This document shows positions 10,521 through 21,532 of a stretch of 64,000 nucleotides of DNA, piece by piece. The stretch spans positions 481,120-545,119 of the forward strand of contig JASANG010004046.1 in NCBI GenBank assembly GCA_030248215.1, in the 5' to 3' direction. The stretch is from Enoplolaimus lenunculus. Lineage: Eukaryota; Nematoda; Enoplea; Enoplida; Thoracostomopsidae. The notes under the pieces were generated by a model that did not search any database, was not told the DNA's origin, and was given only the letters and a program-made list of their open reading frames with translations. The position numbers and the translations under genes were made by a program. Positions within the stretch are counted from its first letter, which is position 1; every line of letters begins with the position of its first letter.

Positions 10521-13500
10521 GATCCGCCTTTGACTGTATCATAAAATTTGCTTCATTCCAAGAGGTTTAAATAGTGAAAAACTAAATTTCATCACAAACG
10601 GTGACACGTTGTCGCATTTTGCATTTTACCTTACTGCCATATGATGCGGTCAAGCACAAAACACCGAAGTGCAAATTCCATTTACTTTGGTCGCGTATTT
10701 GGTGATGCTCAAAGTGCGTAAGAATATATAAATGCAGGCATAGACTTTAAATGAATTTATCACCACAAATTGTTTCTCCTAAATAAGGGGTATATTATTT
10801 TGTACGCAGAATGTACCCAGTTGCAGACTCTTGTAAAAAGCGTCATTATCGACTCTTGATTGCATAGACAATCAGCAGCGTATTAAAACGGGAGTGAAAA
10901 TTTAAACACTATATTGGCGTTTAATACTAAAATTGCGCGTCCTTCTCGCTAGCTTCGCTGGCGAAGTTTTAAGCTTACCCCCGTTCAGTTTTTGGCCAGG
11001 TGCTTTACCACTGCGGTCGTCTTGCTTACAACATGAATGCCCGGAATGGCCTCCGCGGAAGTGAACCGGTGCATATCAGTATCCAAAGGCCTATCATTTC
11101 CCTACCAGTAAGGCCCTGAACACAACGATATATCAGGTAATTAACGTATATACTGAATAGAATAGCGTACCGAGGAATAGACTGATGAGAATTTCACCGT
11201 CAAAACGACAAAAACATTACTTCTTAACATAGAATTGACAAACTGTTAATGATAGTTCGGTAAGCTCCTGTATTTACCTTACAGTAATTAGCACGAATAG
11301 GAAGTTTGCTTGGCGATTAATCATAAATCTGCAATCGTTATACAGCCCCGTAACCAACTCACCTTGTCCGGACAGAGGGGGTTTGAAATTTAGTACTGCT
11401 GTCGGATTCATTTTCTTTCAGTGTGTCAATTTTGAGTTCTGCAACTGTAATCGTTGGTTGGTCTGAGAACTTTATTGACAAGACACCACCTGGTGATAGA
11501 TGCTATGGCCCATGTTCATTATAGGGCCTGCCCGTTGGAAGTGACGGAGAATGAGAGACTTAAGAGATTAGGAGGCTTTAGGCTTAGAATTACTATTGAT
11601 TACTATTATGTTTAGGCATACGCTTGGCCTTTGGTTTAGGATTATGCAGGTACCTATAATTAACACGGCCCGGTGCGACCACAATTGACAATGCGGGAGG
11701 TAGTATCACCCTCGAATTGGAAAATACAATGAATCTGTTCTTAATTATCCCTTTGCGTGTGCAGTTATTGGCAGATGGATTAGATTTTTGTACACTATTT
11801 AAACATAAGCTCTAAAATTGCCTCAAAGGTTCAAACCTAGAACAATTTTCATTTCGGAAGTTTCTATTGTGGTATAAATGTTTCAAAAGGTACTTGTTTA
11901 CTTCCCCCTATAACAAGTCCCCGTTCCACATGATGGCTGGATAAATAAAATATGCTGACGCTTTAATAGGCTGAGGCATCGGCTGAGGCTTAGGCTTAGG
12001 CTTAAGTTTAGCCTAATCGTCCGCGTAAGCGTCTTCGCGTATGTCCTGCGCTCCTTCCAAGCTTAAGCTCAGGATAATAATAAATAGTACAGTGGGGGTC
12101 GGGGGCTTTCACCTTCTGTCAAATTTAAACACTTACTAGTGTGATGTAACCTACACTAATACAGAGCGAGTATTACATCTGTATATGTTCTCGCCATTGG
12201 ATGATCCACTATTTCGTTACTTATAGTTGATAAATTAAAAATGTTCAGCAAATCTCGTAGTCTAAGCATAATTTCAGTTTTTTACGTTATATCGTCGCCT
12301 AATGAAACTGAATTTTTGTAGTTCTCACTAATAAATTTTTAGTTCCATATATCTCCACGATTTCAACGCGAAAAACAGAAAAGTTTTGGCTAATAAATCA
12401 AAGCAATTATCTTTGTTTGAGCTGGTAAATCTATATATTAAAGCTGGAAGGCCCCATATACGTATTTTGGGCAAATTTCCAGCATTACTTTGTTTAACAA
12501 TAATTTCTTTGGAAATATATACCCGTCATTGTTCCATGAAAAAATGGACTGGAATTTTTTGTTCGAAGGAAAAGTCGCAAGCGATGCGAACGACAAGCTA
12601 CACTCAATTTCAGTATGTAATAATCAATCATAATGCAAATTTTTAATTTTGCGTGGTTGCGGCGGGAGATACGATCCCTATGTACATTCGCCCTTGTGCA
12701 TACCAACCGATTTTTCTAAAACAGAAAGTGACTTTGGATTAAAATTTGAGATGTTTAGGCATCGCAAGATTGCAATACAGTAAGCTTAATCTTTAGACTT
12801 TTGTTAACTTAACTCTGAATTGAAATATTGTTTCAAAAACCGATCTCAGCCGAGTAGGTTTGGTTGATTTTCCACTGCAGCTATTCTTGAAGTTTTGTCA
12901 TGAATTACCTTATTTTATCCGACGCTAAACTGTTTTGAGGCCAATAGCCAGTGGCGGAATCAGAATTTTTAAACGGGGTCGCCGCCAGAAAATGAAACGG
13001 GAAAAAAGTTTCGAGTCAAACAAACGAGAAGCCTAACGTCATTTTAGTGCTATACCTAATACTAAATCTTGGTTTTGATCACTATTAGGGTACGTAGGCC
13101 CAGATGGCCCTCCCTTGAATACGTCAGTTGCCGAAAACGGCTGATCTTGCTATGAGGCAGGTTGCAAAAGTTATAGTAGGGGTATGCAAAAGTTTTAGAC
13201 GACTTACAACCGCCATTCAAAACTTTCTAAGGCAGATTTCAAATTTTTCCAAAGGGTTAACTTATCTGGTTCCCTTCTAGCTACGGGTCTTATGATCCTC
13301 ATAGGGGGTTCAAAATATTTCGACGGGAGTTGACCTGAGGTCCCTCGATGGTCCTTGGCTACAGACGCGACGAATTCGCTTGGAAACCACCAGCCAAATT
13401 AAAGGATTATGACACAGGCAAGAATATAGCTTTCTTGCCTAATTGAATATAAATATGGCAAATCGCAAATGTATCGTATTGGCCTTGAGGTATGATGATG

Positions 13501-14301
13501 TGTTATACCGTGCACGGCATTTATGCTTCATTTTACATCCGAGGTGCTCTAATGCAGGTATACAATAGTTTTTGTTAAAGGCAAAAAGTGGCTGAGATCA
13601 AAATGTTTTCTAACCAGTTTCGTAGCCAGGGATTGACCCAGTGGGAAGTAGGGGCTCTGCCCCTCGTGAAAACCTTACATCACCCCATCCTCCAAGAAAA
13701 AAGCTAGACTCGCGTGTAGGCCATGTAGGCCATGTGAAATCCCTACATAGACTGCTTTAAATTCGGTTGCCCCCAAAGATGTTGAGTTTAGCCACGGAAA
13801 TGTATTTAACAATTCAAGTCTGCAGGTGCCTGGTGTAACCTGGTACAAAAGGTGTATTTGTATGCAGTTTTACTACGCTCAATTGAACTCATGACGACAC
13901 ATCTAGTAACTAGTCAGCAAGCAATGCCGGAGTCGGCGAGGGTGGCCCCCAAAATATCTGGATGGGGTCCCGTTGCGATGGTCGAAATATTTTTCAGTTT
14001 TTTTTGCTTAAAATTTTGTTAGGATGGGGACCCTTCTTTGGCGTGTCCTGCAGATGGGAGTATGGGGGATGCTGCTCCGGCCCTACAGCCAAGGGTTTGG
14101 CCACGATTAGATTTTGGAAAATGTATAACTCCAAAAAAGTTCAGGGCAGTTCTGTAGCTATTCCAACTTGCTAGGGGGTTAATATTTTTCAGGAGGGGCG
14201 AACAAGGGTTTTCGATGACTTGTAAGCTAGGCTGAAAATTTCTAGGATGGTCTAAATTGTATCATGGGGCGGCCCAGTCCGGGAGCGGGTCCGAAAACAA
14301 A
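10521..14301. other. Intergenic with decayed repeats
   Basis: No gene is supported. About 11390-11500 is a remnant of the GGCCCRTATTCTCAAATGT family. About 11513-11690 starts GGCCCATGTTCATTATAGGG and contains TTAGGC-like hexamers, so it is an old GGCC-ended element without a clear duplication. 11970-12010 holds GGCTTAGGCTTAGGCTTAAG. 13015-13110 is another copy of the dispersed GAGAAGCCTAACGTCA family. Confidence 0.45.
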
Positions 14302-14584
14302 TTAAAGCATATTCACAGGACAGTGGTGTTCACGATTCTGAATACGTGAATGTTTATTTATGATAACATGAGGTGCTTGATGGCAAGTAGAAGCACAAAG
14401 CGTTCGAATCGAAGCATTTTTCGATTCATTATTTGACAAAATATGTTGGATTATACAAACAGGGATGACGGTTACTCAATGAACCCCTCCCCAGGATCCG
14501 CGTTCGAATTTCCTTATACAGCCAGCTTTGCGTTTCTCTCGAAATTTTAGGAGACTAGAAATTATTCATGTGAAAAACGGTTAC
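14302..14584 (+). mobile_element. Decayed TTAA MITE with tRNA-like block
   Basis: The right end reads TTATTCATGTGAAAAACGGTTA, close to the ATATTCATGTGAGAAAGGGTTAA end of the intact MITEs. Upstream of it lie a GTTACTCAATG segment, then CCCCTCCCC, then GCGTTCGAATTTCC, matching in order the box A, anticodon-region and box B parts of the family. A plausible but weak left end is TTAAAGCATATTCACA at 14302. Confidence 0.5.
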
Positions 14585-14775
14585 TTTAATATTTCTATCG
14601 GTTGCAGTTTGTTCGTTAATAATTTAAAAATTTTTGCTGCGTTTTAAATCTTGCATACATTTGCTTTCTGTAAAAGACATTTTTTAGATTAGCCTGTTGG
14701 TAATTTCTCGAAATAATTTTAAACCCTGTAATAAAATTTGGTATCTGAATACTTTCGATACAATAACAAAATCAT

Positions 14776-14882
14776 CGTCATCATCAACAACAGCAAAAAT
14801 AACATCATCAACAACATCATCATCATCATACAACATCATCATCAACACCACCACCACTACCACCACCACCAACAACAACAAC
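14776..14882 (+). repeat. CAT/CAA/CAC microsatellite in the TP53INP 5' leader
   Basis: Roughly 100 bp of ATC, AAC and ACC triplets end directly at the proposed start codon. The frame remains open through the repeat, so translation could in principle begin further upstream, but the first well-placed ATG follows it. Confidence 0.7.
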
Positions 14883-16746
14883 ATGCTTAACATGATAACG
14901 TGCTATTTACTCGGGGTTGAGAACAAACCAACACAAGGCAACGGTACTGAGCAATCCGGGTCAAAACCTAACCATAAACAATTTGCGTCGAGCGGTTCTG
15001 AGGCAGTGAACCAAGAAATAAAAAGCACCAGGTGTCAAGATGATATTTTGGCAAAAAGTTACGTCCGGTTGGATAAAGAAAATTTGCAGAGCGATGCTTG
15101 TGCAAGGAATAGCCGTAGTACAGAGAACAAACTCGAAAGCGGTGGCCCAAGCGCTGATTGGATATTTGTTGACGTTAAAGGTATATATTTGTCTCGTGCC
15201 CTTTCCTACGCACACAGTTTTATAAATTTGCGACTTTGGCAAAGTTTCAGCGTTGAAGTTTAGGTTTCGTCTAGCTTAAAGTTTAGGCCAAGTCTTACGC
15301 TTGCACATGTGCGGGAAATTGTACGAGTGTTCATTTTTGAGCTGCAGGAAAATATTGGAAATCTTTAAAAGGCCGAGACATGACGGTCGATCTGAAGTTG
15401 GATCGACCTGGTTCTGGGTTTACGCAGCCATATGTTAATTGATAAAAAGGTATCGGCCTAAAGGTGTGTTTCCTGGTAAATACACTTCGTAAACATTTTA
15501 CAGTGCACCCAGTGAGAAAATTAACCCCTTCTCACATTGAGTTACATGCAGGCAACTTAGCGCAGCGTATATACGTTAAATAGTATATATCGCACCGTGT
15601 TTAACAATTGCAACACGTATACATAGTACTAAATTACCACGAGACGTGCGAGCCCCCTCGGGCTCGAGCGTCAAGCTCCTATAGCTGAGTGGTGATTGTA
15701 TACGCCTCCCACTCCAGTGACTGGGGTTCGAATCCTAGCAATAAAAGTAGGTCTCATTGGGAAATAGAAAATATTCATGTGAGAAAGGGTTAAGAACGAT
15801 GAATGAACTTTACAAGTATTCAAAACTTCTCAGGTCGCAAGGCATTGACACCGTGTTTTCTATTGTGGAACGAGCAGTAAACCGTGGACTTTAATTTTTA
15901 CTATGTGTTCTTGCTTTTTGCAAACTGTATCTCCTAACATAAAAGTTGATTTTTGTAATCAATGGTTCTGTGAGAATAAGAATTGCACAAAAACACGGCT
16001 GTTTGTCAACGTGTACTGTTCGATATGCTTTAGACATCGCATACGGCCGAGCTACTAGCCCAACTTCAATGACCGTATCAGACAAACTGTTTTCACCTGG
16101 TCAAAACAGCGATGGAGCACCCGTCGAAGGCTGGAGTGTGCTCCCTCCGGCTTGTTTCAATTCACAGGGGGTCGACATGGATGATGTGTCATCACTGCCG
16201 CGAGTATTTTCAGGGGTGTTGGAAACGAGCAATTTTGAAAATCTTCTAATCGAACATCCAAGTCGTTCGGTTTACGCTTATGCACCCACCAGCGCGACAA
16301 CGCCATCGTTGGCAATACCGCATCGTTATAGTCACAACAGTGCCTCAAACAACAGTCACAACAACCACAATAATAATAATAATAATAATAACAACAATAA
16401 CAATAATAAAAACAACAAAAACAACAATCAAAATAAACAAAACAATGGGAAATATCGTAACGGTCGTCCACCTCCGCTGCGATTTACAACAAATGCAATG
16501 CAGCGAACCGTGGATGGACGAGATAGTTCAGAAAAAGATGCAACACCATTTGTGGAAAGACGCCGCGAATTGACAGACTGGCATCAGCGGGAACCAATCA
16601 GAAATCGGCAAAAGCTGATCAACAATAATTTTGTAGATAAACGAAATCGGTGTCCACAAACCAGGGTATATCCGGATATTTATCTCCAGAATATTTTACA
16701 TTGCCAGATGTTTATTGCTAAAAAGTATAACTCAACTATATTTTAA
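14883..16746 (+). CDS. TP53INP: TP53INP/DOR family protein (tumour protein p53-inducible nuclear protein)
   Basis: Exon 1 is 14883-15180 and exon 2 is 16034-16665 (or to the stop at 16746 if the last GGTATAT donor is unused). The join is phase-consistent and gives about 310-336 residues. Family landmarks appear in order: an N-terminal MLNMITCYLLG start; the LC3-interacting motif ADWIFVDVKD (W93, V96); WSVLPPACF (residues 133-141), matching vertebrate WFITPPPCF; the hallmark ENLLIEHPSRSVYA (168-181); an Asn-rich run; and a basic C-terminal REPIRNRQKL segment. In animals these proteins shuttle between nucleus and autophagosomes, bind ATG8/LC3 and act as transcription co-regulators. The 853-bp intron carries a TTAA MITE. 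The protein is longer than vertebrate homologues (about 220-240 residues), mostly through low-complexity insertions. A further small 3' exon cannot be excluded. Confidence 0.85.
15521..15793 (+). mobile_element. piggyBac-like MITE with tRNA-Gly-like block, copy 3 (intronic)
   Basis: 273 bp with TTAA at both edges, left end TTAACCCCTTCTCACAT and right end ATGTGAGAAAGGGTTAA. The tRNA-like block keeps TAGCTGAGTGG, CGCCTCCCAC and GGGGTTCGAATCC. It sits inside the TP53INP intron in the same orientation as the gene. Confidence 0.88.
16369..16445 (+). repeat. AAT/AAC microsatellite coding for poly-Asn
   Basis: A triplet tract inside TP53INP exon 2 that encodes a run of Asn with a few Lys and Gln. 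It sits between the conserved ENLLIEHP block and the basic C-terminus, so it extends a linker without breaking known motifs. Confidence 0.85.
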
Positions 16747-17756
16747 ACTATTATTAATGAGCCAAATCAAAATAGCAAAATTGGAACAATTTGTGGTAAA
16801 TTATACTGAATTAGCGTGATTAAGCTTCTCTTTTTGTCTAATAAGCAGTTAAATATCTGGATCCGGTTATTGGATTTTTTGCTATTCCTCTTGCTCTTAT
16901 ACCTTGCAGAAAAAACAGAGCTAGCAAAATTGCTTTTGTAGTGGTAAAGACGATTGTATAGGTATGTTATGGTCATGGGTGCAATACTTGTAAAAATATC
17001 ACGCCAGGTTTTATTCAGTGTTATATTTTGGGCGACCCCCTGTTCAAAATTTTAGCATTCAGCACCTTAAAATGAGATATGCTCTCTGCGTCGGAAAGAT
17101 TTATTCAGACAGTACGAGTACATCTACTGAACAAAAGACTTGTAGTTTACGTATTAAATTCTGTAATGACGTATGAACATGCAGCCGTGCTTACGTTTAT
17201 CTCAACTAACGAATGGGGCGCCCTTAACGTATGGCCCTGTGCCATATTACAGTAATGGTCTATGTAACTACAAAGGATGCCTAAGCTCAATCATAAGCCT
17301 GGGCCTAAATATAAACGTAATCCTAGGCCTAAGCCGAATCCTAAAAATAAGCCTAAAGTTCGCATTCTCCAATTGTCCAATTCCTTTATCTCCCAGTGGG
17401 CAGGCCGCTATACCTGACATAGGCCAAAGCAAGCATGCAGGTATAATGGTAAGTGGTTATGGTTAGCATTTGCTAGTATCAAAATAACTATTATATGTAG
17501 TATTTTTCATGTAGATGTAATCAAGTAGGTATTTCGCTAGTTCTGTATACTTTTAACTCGATTGTGTAGCAGCGGAGTAAACTAATCAGAAGATCTTAAT
17601 TCCGTAAAAGTTGAAGCCACTGCAAATTCCGTTATTTTACGACGTAAACAGAACTATTATCGCCAACAGATTCTAACAATGGTGTTTCTTGAGGATTGAA
17701 ACATAAACAATCGTTCAATAAAACGATATTTTGAACGCATTTAAAGATTCAAACAG
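16747..17756. other. Intergenic; decayed GGCC/TTAGGC-type element at about 17229-17424
   Basis: About 17279-17362 carries many CCTAAGC/CCTAAA hexamers. The right flank reads as GGCCTATGTCAGGTATAGCGG on the reverse strand, similar to the GGCC-ended elements at 3094-3276 and 11513. No target duplication is found, so this is an older copy. Nothing else is recognised. Confidence 0.45.
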
Positions 17757-18644
17757 GTATGTACGACAATTCTTCTCACAACATCTTGTCGACCCCGACA
17801 ACTTGTCGCCCGGCCAACTTGGCGCCACCGACAACTTGTAACCCGTCGACCCCGACAACTTGTCGCCCAGACAACTCGTCAAGGACGGGCGACAATTTGC
17901 CGACAACGAAAACTTGTCGCCCCGACAACTCGTTGAACCCGATAACATAGTGCGAAGACCAATGGTATGACGGCACAAGCTTTCGAGACATGTATGGTGT
18001 GTGTCTGGTTGAATATGTTGAACACTGTGACAAACGTTCTATCCGCAACCAAATCTCTACTTCGAACGAGCTGTTGCATACTTGTGCATAGTACACGAAC
18101 AAAAAAAGCAACATACGTTTTCCATCCTGGTTTTAGTCATGATCTATAAACAGGCTTGTAGCCAGTTCACCTTGCTAAGGGTAAAGGACCTAAAATTATT
18201 TCAGGAGGGGTCATACAAGGTTTTACAGGCAATATTGAAAATTTTCTAGGGGGGCTGAAATTTTTCCTGTGGTAGGGGGTGTGCCCCCTTAGCCCCCAGG
18301 CTACGGGCCAGGCTAGAAAACTATTACCCTCGACCATTTGTGTTAGTTGCGGTGGTATAGATCGTGGGAACGAGCGTAAAATATTTACATTTGTAACCAA
18401 AAATTTGTAATGATCGTGGGAACTGATCTGTACCTAATAGTGGACGGCAAAATGTCGGGTCGACGAGTTGTCGCGGTTGCCAAGTTGTCATATTGACGAG
18501 TTGTTGAGGTCGACCAGGTGTCCGGGCGACAAGTTGTTGGGTCGACGAGTAGTGGGGTCGCCGAGTTGTCGACGACGACGAAATGTCAGACTGCGAATTG
18601 TCGGTCTACGTATAAATTGTCGGGCGGCGAACTGCCGTGATACT
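17757..18644. mobile_element. Foldback element with palindromic sub-repeat arms and 8-9-bp target duplication
   Basis: Flanked by the direct repeat TTCAAACAG (17748-17756 and 18645-18653). The ends are inverted: left GTATGTACGACAATTC, right (reverse complement) AGTATCACGGCAGTTC. The left arm (to about 17946) is a degenerate tandem of CCCCGACAACTTGTCG-like 16-17-bp units, each nearly palindromic (CGACAACTTGTCG). The right arm (about 18451-18636) is the inverted counterpart. The centre holds no transposase. A 9-bp duplication with long inverted arms would fit a Mutator-like element; an 8-bp reading would fit hAT. Confidence 0.7.
18153..18309. repeat. Short 'GTAGCCAG ... CAGGCTACG' inverted-repeat element
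   Basis: Begins TGTAGCCAGTTCACC and ends CCCCCAGGCTACGGGCC, giving short inverted ends around TCAGGAGGGG and GGGGGGCTGAAATTTTT blocks found in several other places in the window. It lies in the centre of the foldback element at 17757-18644, so it is probably a secondary insertion. Confidence 0.5.
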
Positions 18645-18739
18645 TTCAAACAGTGTATATAAAGCGCTTGTTTTGTAACCGAAGAAACTCAAAATAAAAT
18701 TGTGACGTAATAAAGCGCATAAAACCAATATCTGAGTGT

Positions 18740-18995
18740 ATATATTGAACTCCACTTTGTTAATTCTACTGAATTGATTCAGGATGAGTTGAATTACTGA
18801 GTATGAATTAGGCCATTCTGAGCTCAAAATTTTGAATTAATTTAACTCAATCTGAGTTAACTAATCAACTCACCCGGAATTAAATCAGCTCAGACTGAGT
18901 TAATGTTTACTGTTATTAACGCCGAAATAACCAAAAATGACTAATTCGGTTTCTGAGTAGTTGATTAATCAACTCATTGGAATTTACTGTGTAAT
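18740..18995. repeat. AACTCA/TGAGTT palindrome cluster
   Basis: Repeated inverted words such as AACTCAATCTGAGTT, CAGCTCAGACTGAGTTA and GTTGATTAATCAAC. It has the look of a small palindromic MITE, with possible ends near CACTTTGTTAATTC and GGAATTTACTGTG. No gene is present. Confidence 0.45.
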
Positions 18996-19575
18996 AATTT
19001 TCCCGTTAGGAGCTATAAGTATTTGTTTACTCCCTGCACGTTTGACATGAATTATAATTGCTTTATTTGTTTTTTATTTTGATTTTTTCCTTTGGTTTGT
19101 TTTACAATATTTACTTGAAGAATCTTAAACTGGCTGTGCTATTAAACATTAAGTAACTTTAATGCGCTTGAGCTGATGTAAACATGTAAATCTTCTTGAT
19201 CTTATAAACAGAGTTACGATAAATTTTAGCTTACAGTACAGCCCGCAATCAGATCAGGCTTGCATGTCTCTTCTAAGAACTTTTAGTTCTCTATGTTGAG
19301 CCTGCTACGGGTCTGTGTTTTAATTTAACGTAAACGTTTCGGGTTATGTGTGACTACAGCTCAAAAATCGTTCTGTGGTCTCAACCAAAGGAAATGTAAG
19401 AAATTAAGCTGTTAATATGAGAAGCTGAATTGACAGTCTGCTGGTACCGCAGGTATAAGTACTATTTTTGAATTTAGGTAACGTTGAAATGTCGACATAT
19501 TCAACGGAACATCGGTATTGTAGTTCATTGTGTATAGTTTGTATTTTGTCTGATCTTCATTCGTAAACGAGTTTG

Positions 19576-19824
19576 CATTTTATTTAATATACGAACGAAA
19601 ACAAAAACGCTGTGTTGCCTTTCATGCGATGCACATTCCGTGATTAATAAAGCACTGCAGGTGCCGCTAAAGTTTCTGTGATGTCTTTGCGCGGTTTAGA
19701 GTCAAATCGCAGCTGAACATTACTCTTATCTTTCTTCACATGTGGGACCGTAATTTTGAATGAGAATTCTATGAGTTCACTGGCTTCGACACGGGCCCGT
19801 TGCAAAGAGGGCCAAGGGAAGGGA
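19576..19824 (-). CDS. Putative terminal exon of an unrecognised minus-strand gene
   Basis: On the minus strand an AAATTTAG acceptor at 19825-19832 opens a frame from 19824 to the stop at 19644-19646, about 59 residues (FPWPSLQRARVEASELIEF ... PRKDITETLAAPAVLY). The composition is protein-like, with alternating hydrophobic and charged residues. An AATAAA polyadenylation signal follows at about 19579-19584, about 60 bp past the stop. I do not recognise the family. Upstream exons should lie at higher coordinates but are not identified, and the large nested element at 21066-31345 could sit in an upstream intron. Confidence 0.4.
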
Positions 19825-19832
19825 CTAAATTT

Positions 19833-21057
19833 TTGCGTTGAATGATGCGTGTGAATATGTGTGCACAACGTGGGTTTATAAATGTGAGCGCGTGTACTAC
19901 CGTAAGGTCCTGATATCCATACGTGCAAGACGTAAATTTAGGTTGGGGGGGAGCGTTAGTTCAACGCGGAATATCCTTGAAATTTGATTAATTATATAAG
20001 TACACTAATAAAAATATAAACGGAGCAATCTGTTTACATATAAAAATCAGAAAATTAACTCTTGAATGTATAGACAACTATTACTTTTAATGAAGAAATT
20101 TGTCTCATAAAAATTGGCAGCAGTAATTTTTTGAATATAAAACATTCATATTTTATCCATTTCAGACACGAGTTTCGCGTTGTTTAAGGTTAGAAATGTT
20201 TGAAATACCACACCTTTATGTGTTGAAAATTTAAGAAAGCAGTAGTGTTGAAATTTCAACACAATTTTCGTTCTCTGTGTAGCTAGCATTTCTTTAGTAA
20301 TACACAGTTATGAATATATAATATTTCGCTACTCTAGATCATCCAACTTGAAATCATTGGTTAAGGCTATATATACCAATTTCCAAATATTTCCGAGCAG
20401 TCTGGTGACCAACCAATTGAAAAACATCAGCGATACGTCGCTTATGGCTTGCATACGGTCTTAAATAGTACCATACCAAGATGGTTTAAAGTTATCAATC
20501 TTTAGATTCCTTGAAAAGTGTCTCGAATTCACACTAATTTTGACACAATACAAAACGAAGTTGAAATATTTGATTGTTTTATAGTTTCACAACTGAAGTT
20601 ACTCGTAGTCACAACCAAAAGCTTGTTCAGGAATGTGCTAACAAGTGCCGAATTGCAGAAATAGTTTTTTCGTCAACCGCGTGTAGTTATAATTGCTGTC
20701 TGCTGAACCTTATTCCCACTACCCTTAAAAATTATCATTTGGGACTGCTGCTACCATTACGTTATTTAAAAACGTTTGAAATGAATAGATTCTTGTGACA
20801 ATTTCGAATTGAACTGAATGTCTTAGTATTTTTCCTATTGTACTTGAAATTAAAATTTTAGTTGGGCGGTTGCCAGCAGTATATATATACGTTCTACGAA
20901 TCATACTATTATGTACAAATTCTCTTTATATGCTGCTTTCGCATTTTATATTGTATGTTTCATTTTTTTCGCAAGCCATATTTTTGCATAAATAATTAAA
21001 AGGAGAAAACGGACGGCGTGGAGCCGATGGCAACACTTTGTCTTTAACATGCTTATC
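19833..21057. other. Intergenic or intronic, one perfect palindrome
   Basis: AT-rich. 20245-20262 is the perfect 18-bp palindrome GTGTTGAAATTTCAACAC, near TTATGTGTTGAAAATTTAAG, and is probably part of a small AT-rich element. No gene is supported. Confidence 0.4.
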
Positions 21058-21137
21058 AATTTAAGGGCCAATGTTACTCTTAGGGGCGTCCCGCTTTCCC
21101 GCGAGACAGCATCAGGCCATCACTCCTGCCCATATAT

Positions 21138-21532
21138 TTGTGCTGGGACGGATGGATAGCTTCGAGCCTATTTTTTGCTGGGTTGTCCGGGTCAGCCGGG
21201 ACAGCTCCGGGGGGTGTCTCCGCTGGGTCGGGCGGGACAGGGGCGGACCCGCCCCCCTTTTTTTTTGCTGGGGCGGGCGGGGGCGGCGGGACCGCCACCA
21301 CGCCCCTTCTTGGGTGGGGGGGGGGGGGGGGCAGGACGCCCTTGCTTTTTTCGGGGGGGGGGGGGGGGGGGGACCCGCTCACCTTGTGCTTTTTTTTCGA
21401 GACGGTCGGAACAGCGGGGGCGCTGCTCCTTCTTTTTGTTGGGGGGGGGGGGGCAGCCGGGGGAGCTTCGCCCCTCTCTTTCTTTGGGGCCGGCGGGAAC
21501 CGCCGGGACCGCAGCCTCTTTTTTTTTGCCCG
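21138..21532. repeat. G-rich tandem units, left arm of the outer element
   Basis: Degenerate units of roughly 55-60 bp pairing a T-run plus GCTGGG with GGCGGGACAGC-type sequence, grading into G runs of 10 or more. It is the inverted counterpart of the cleaner right-arm units at 31068-31285. The long open frames on both strands here are low-complexity shadows. Confidence 0.7.

Noticed and set aside
11970-12010. True telomeric or interstitial telomere tract (TTAGGC-like)
   Set aside because: The hexamers are degenerate and few, and at other sites they lie between transposon ends, so they look element-borne.
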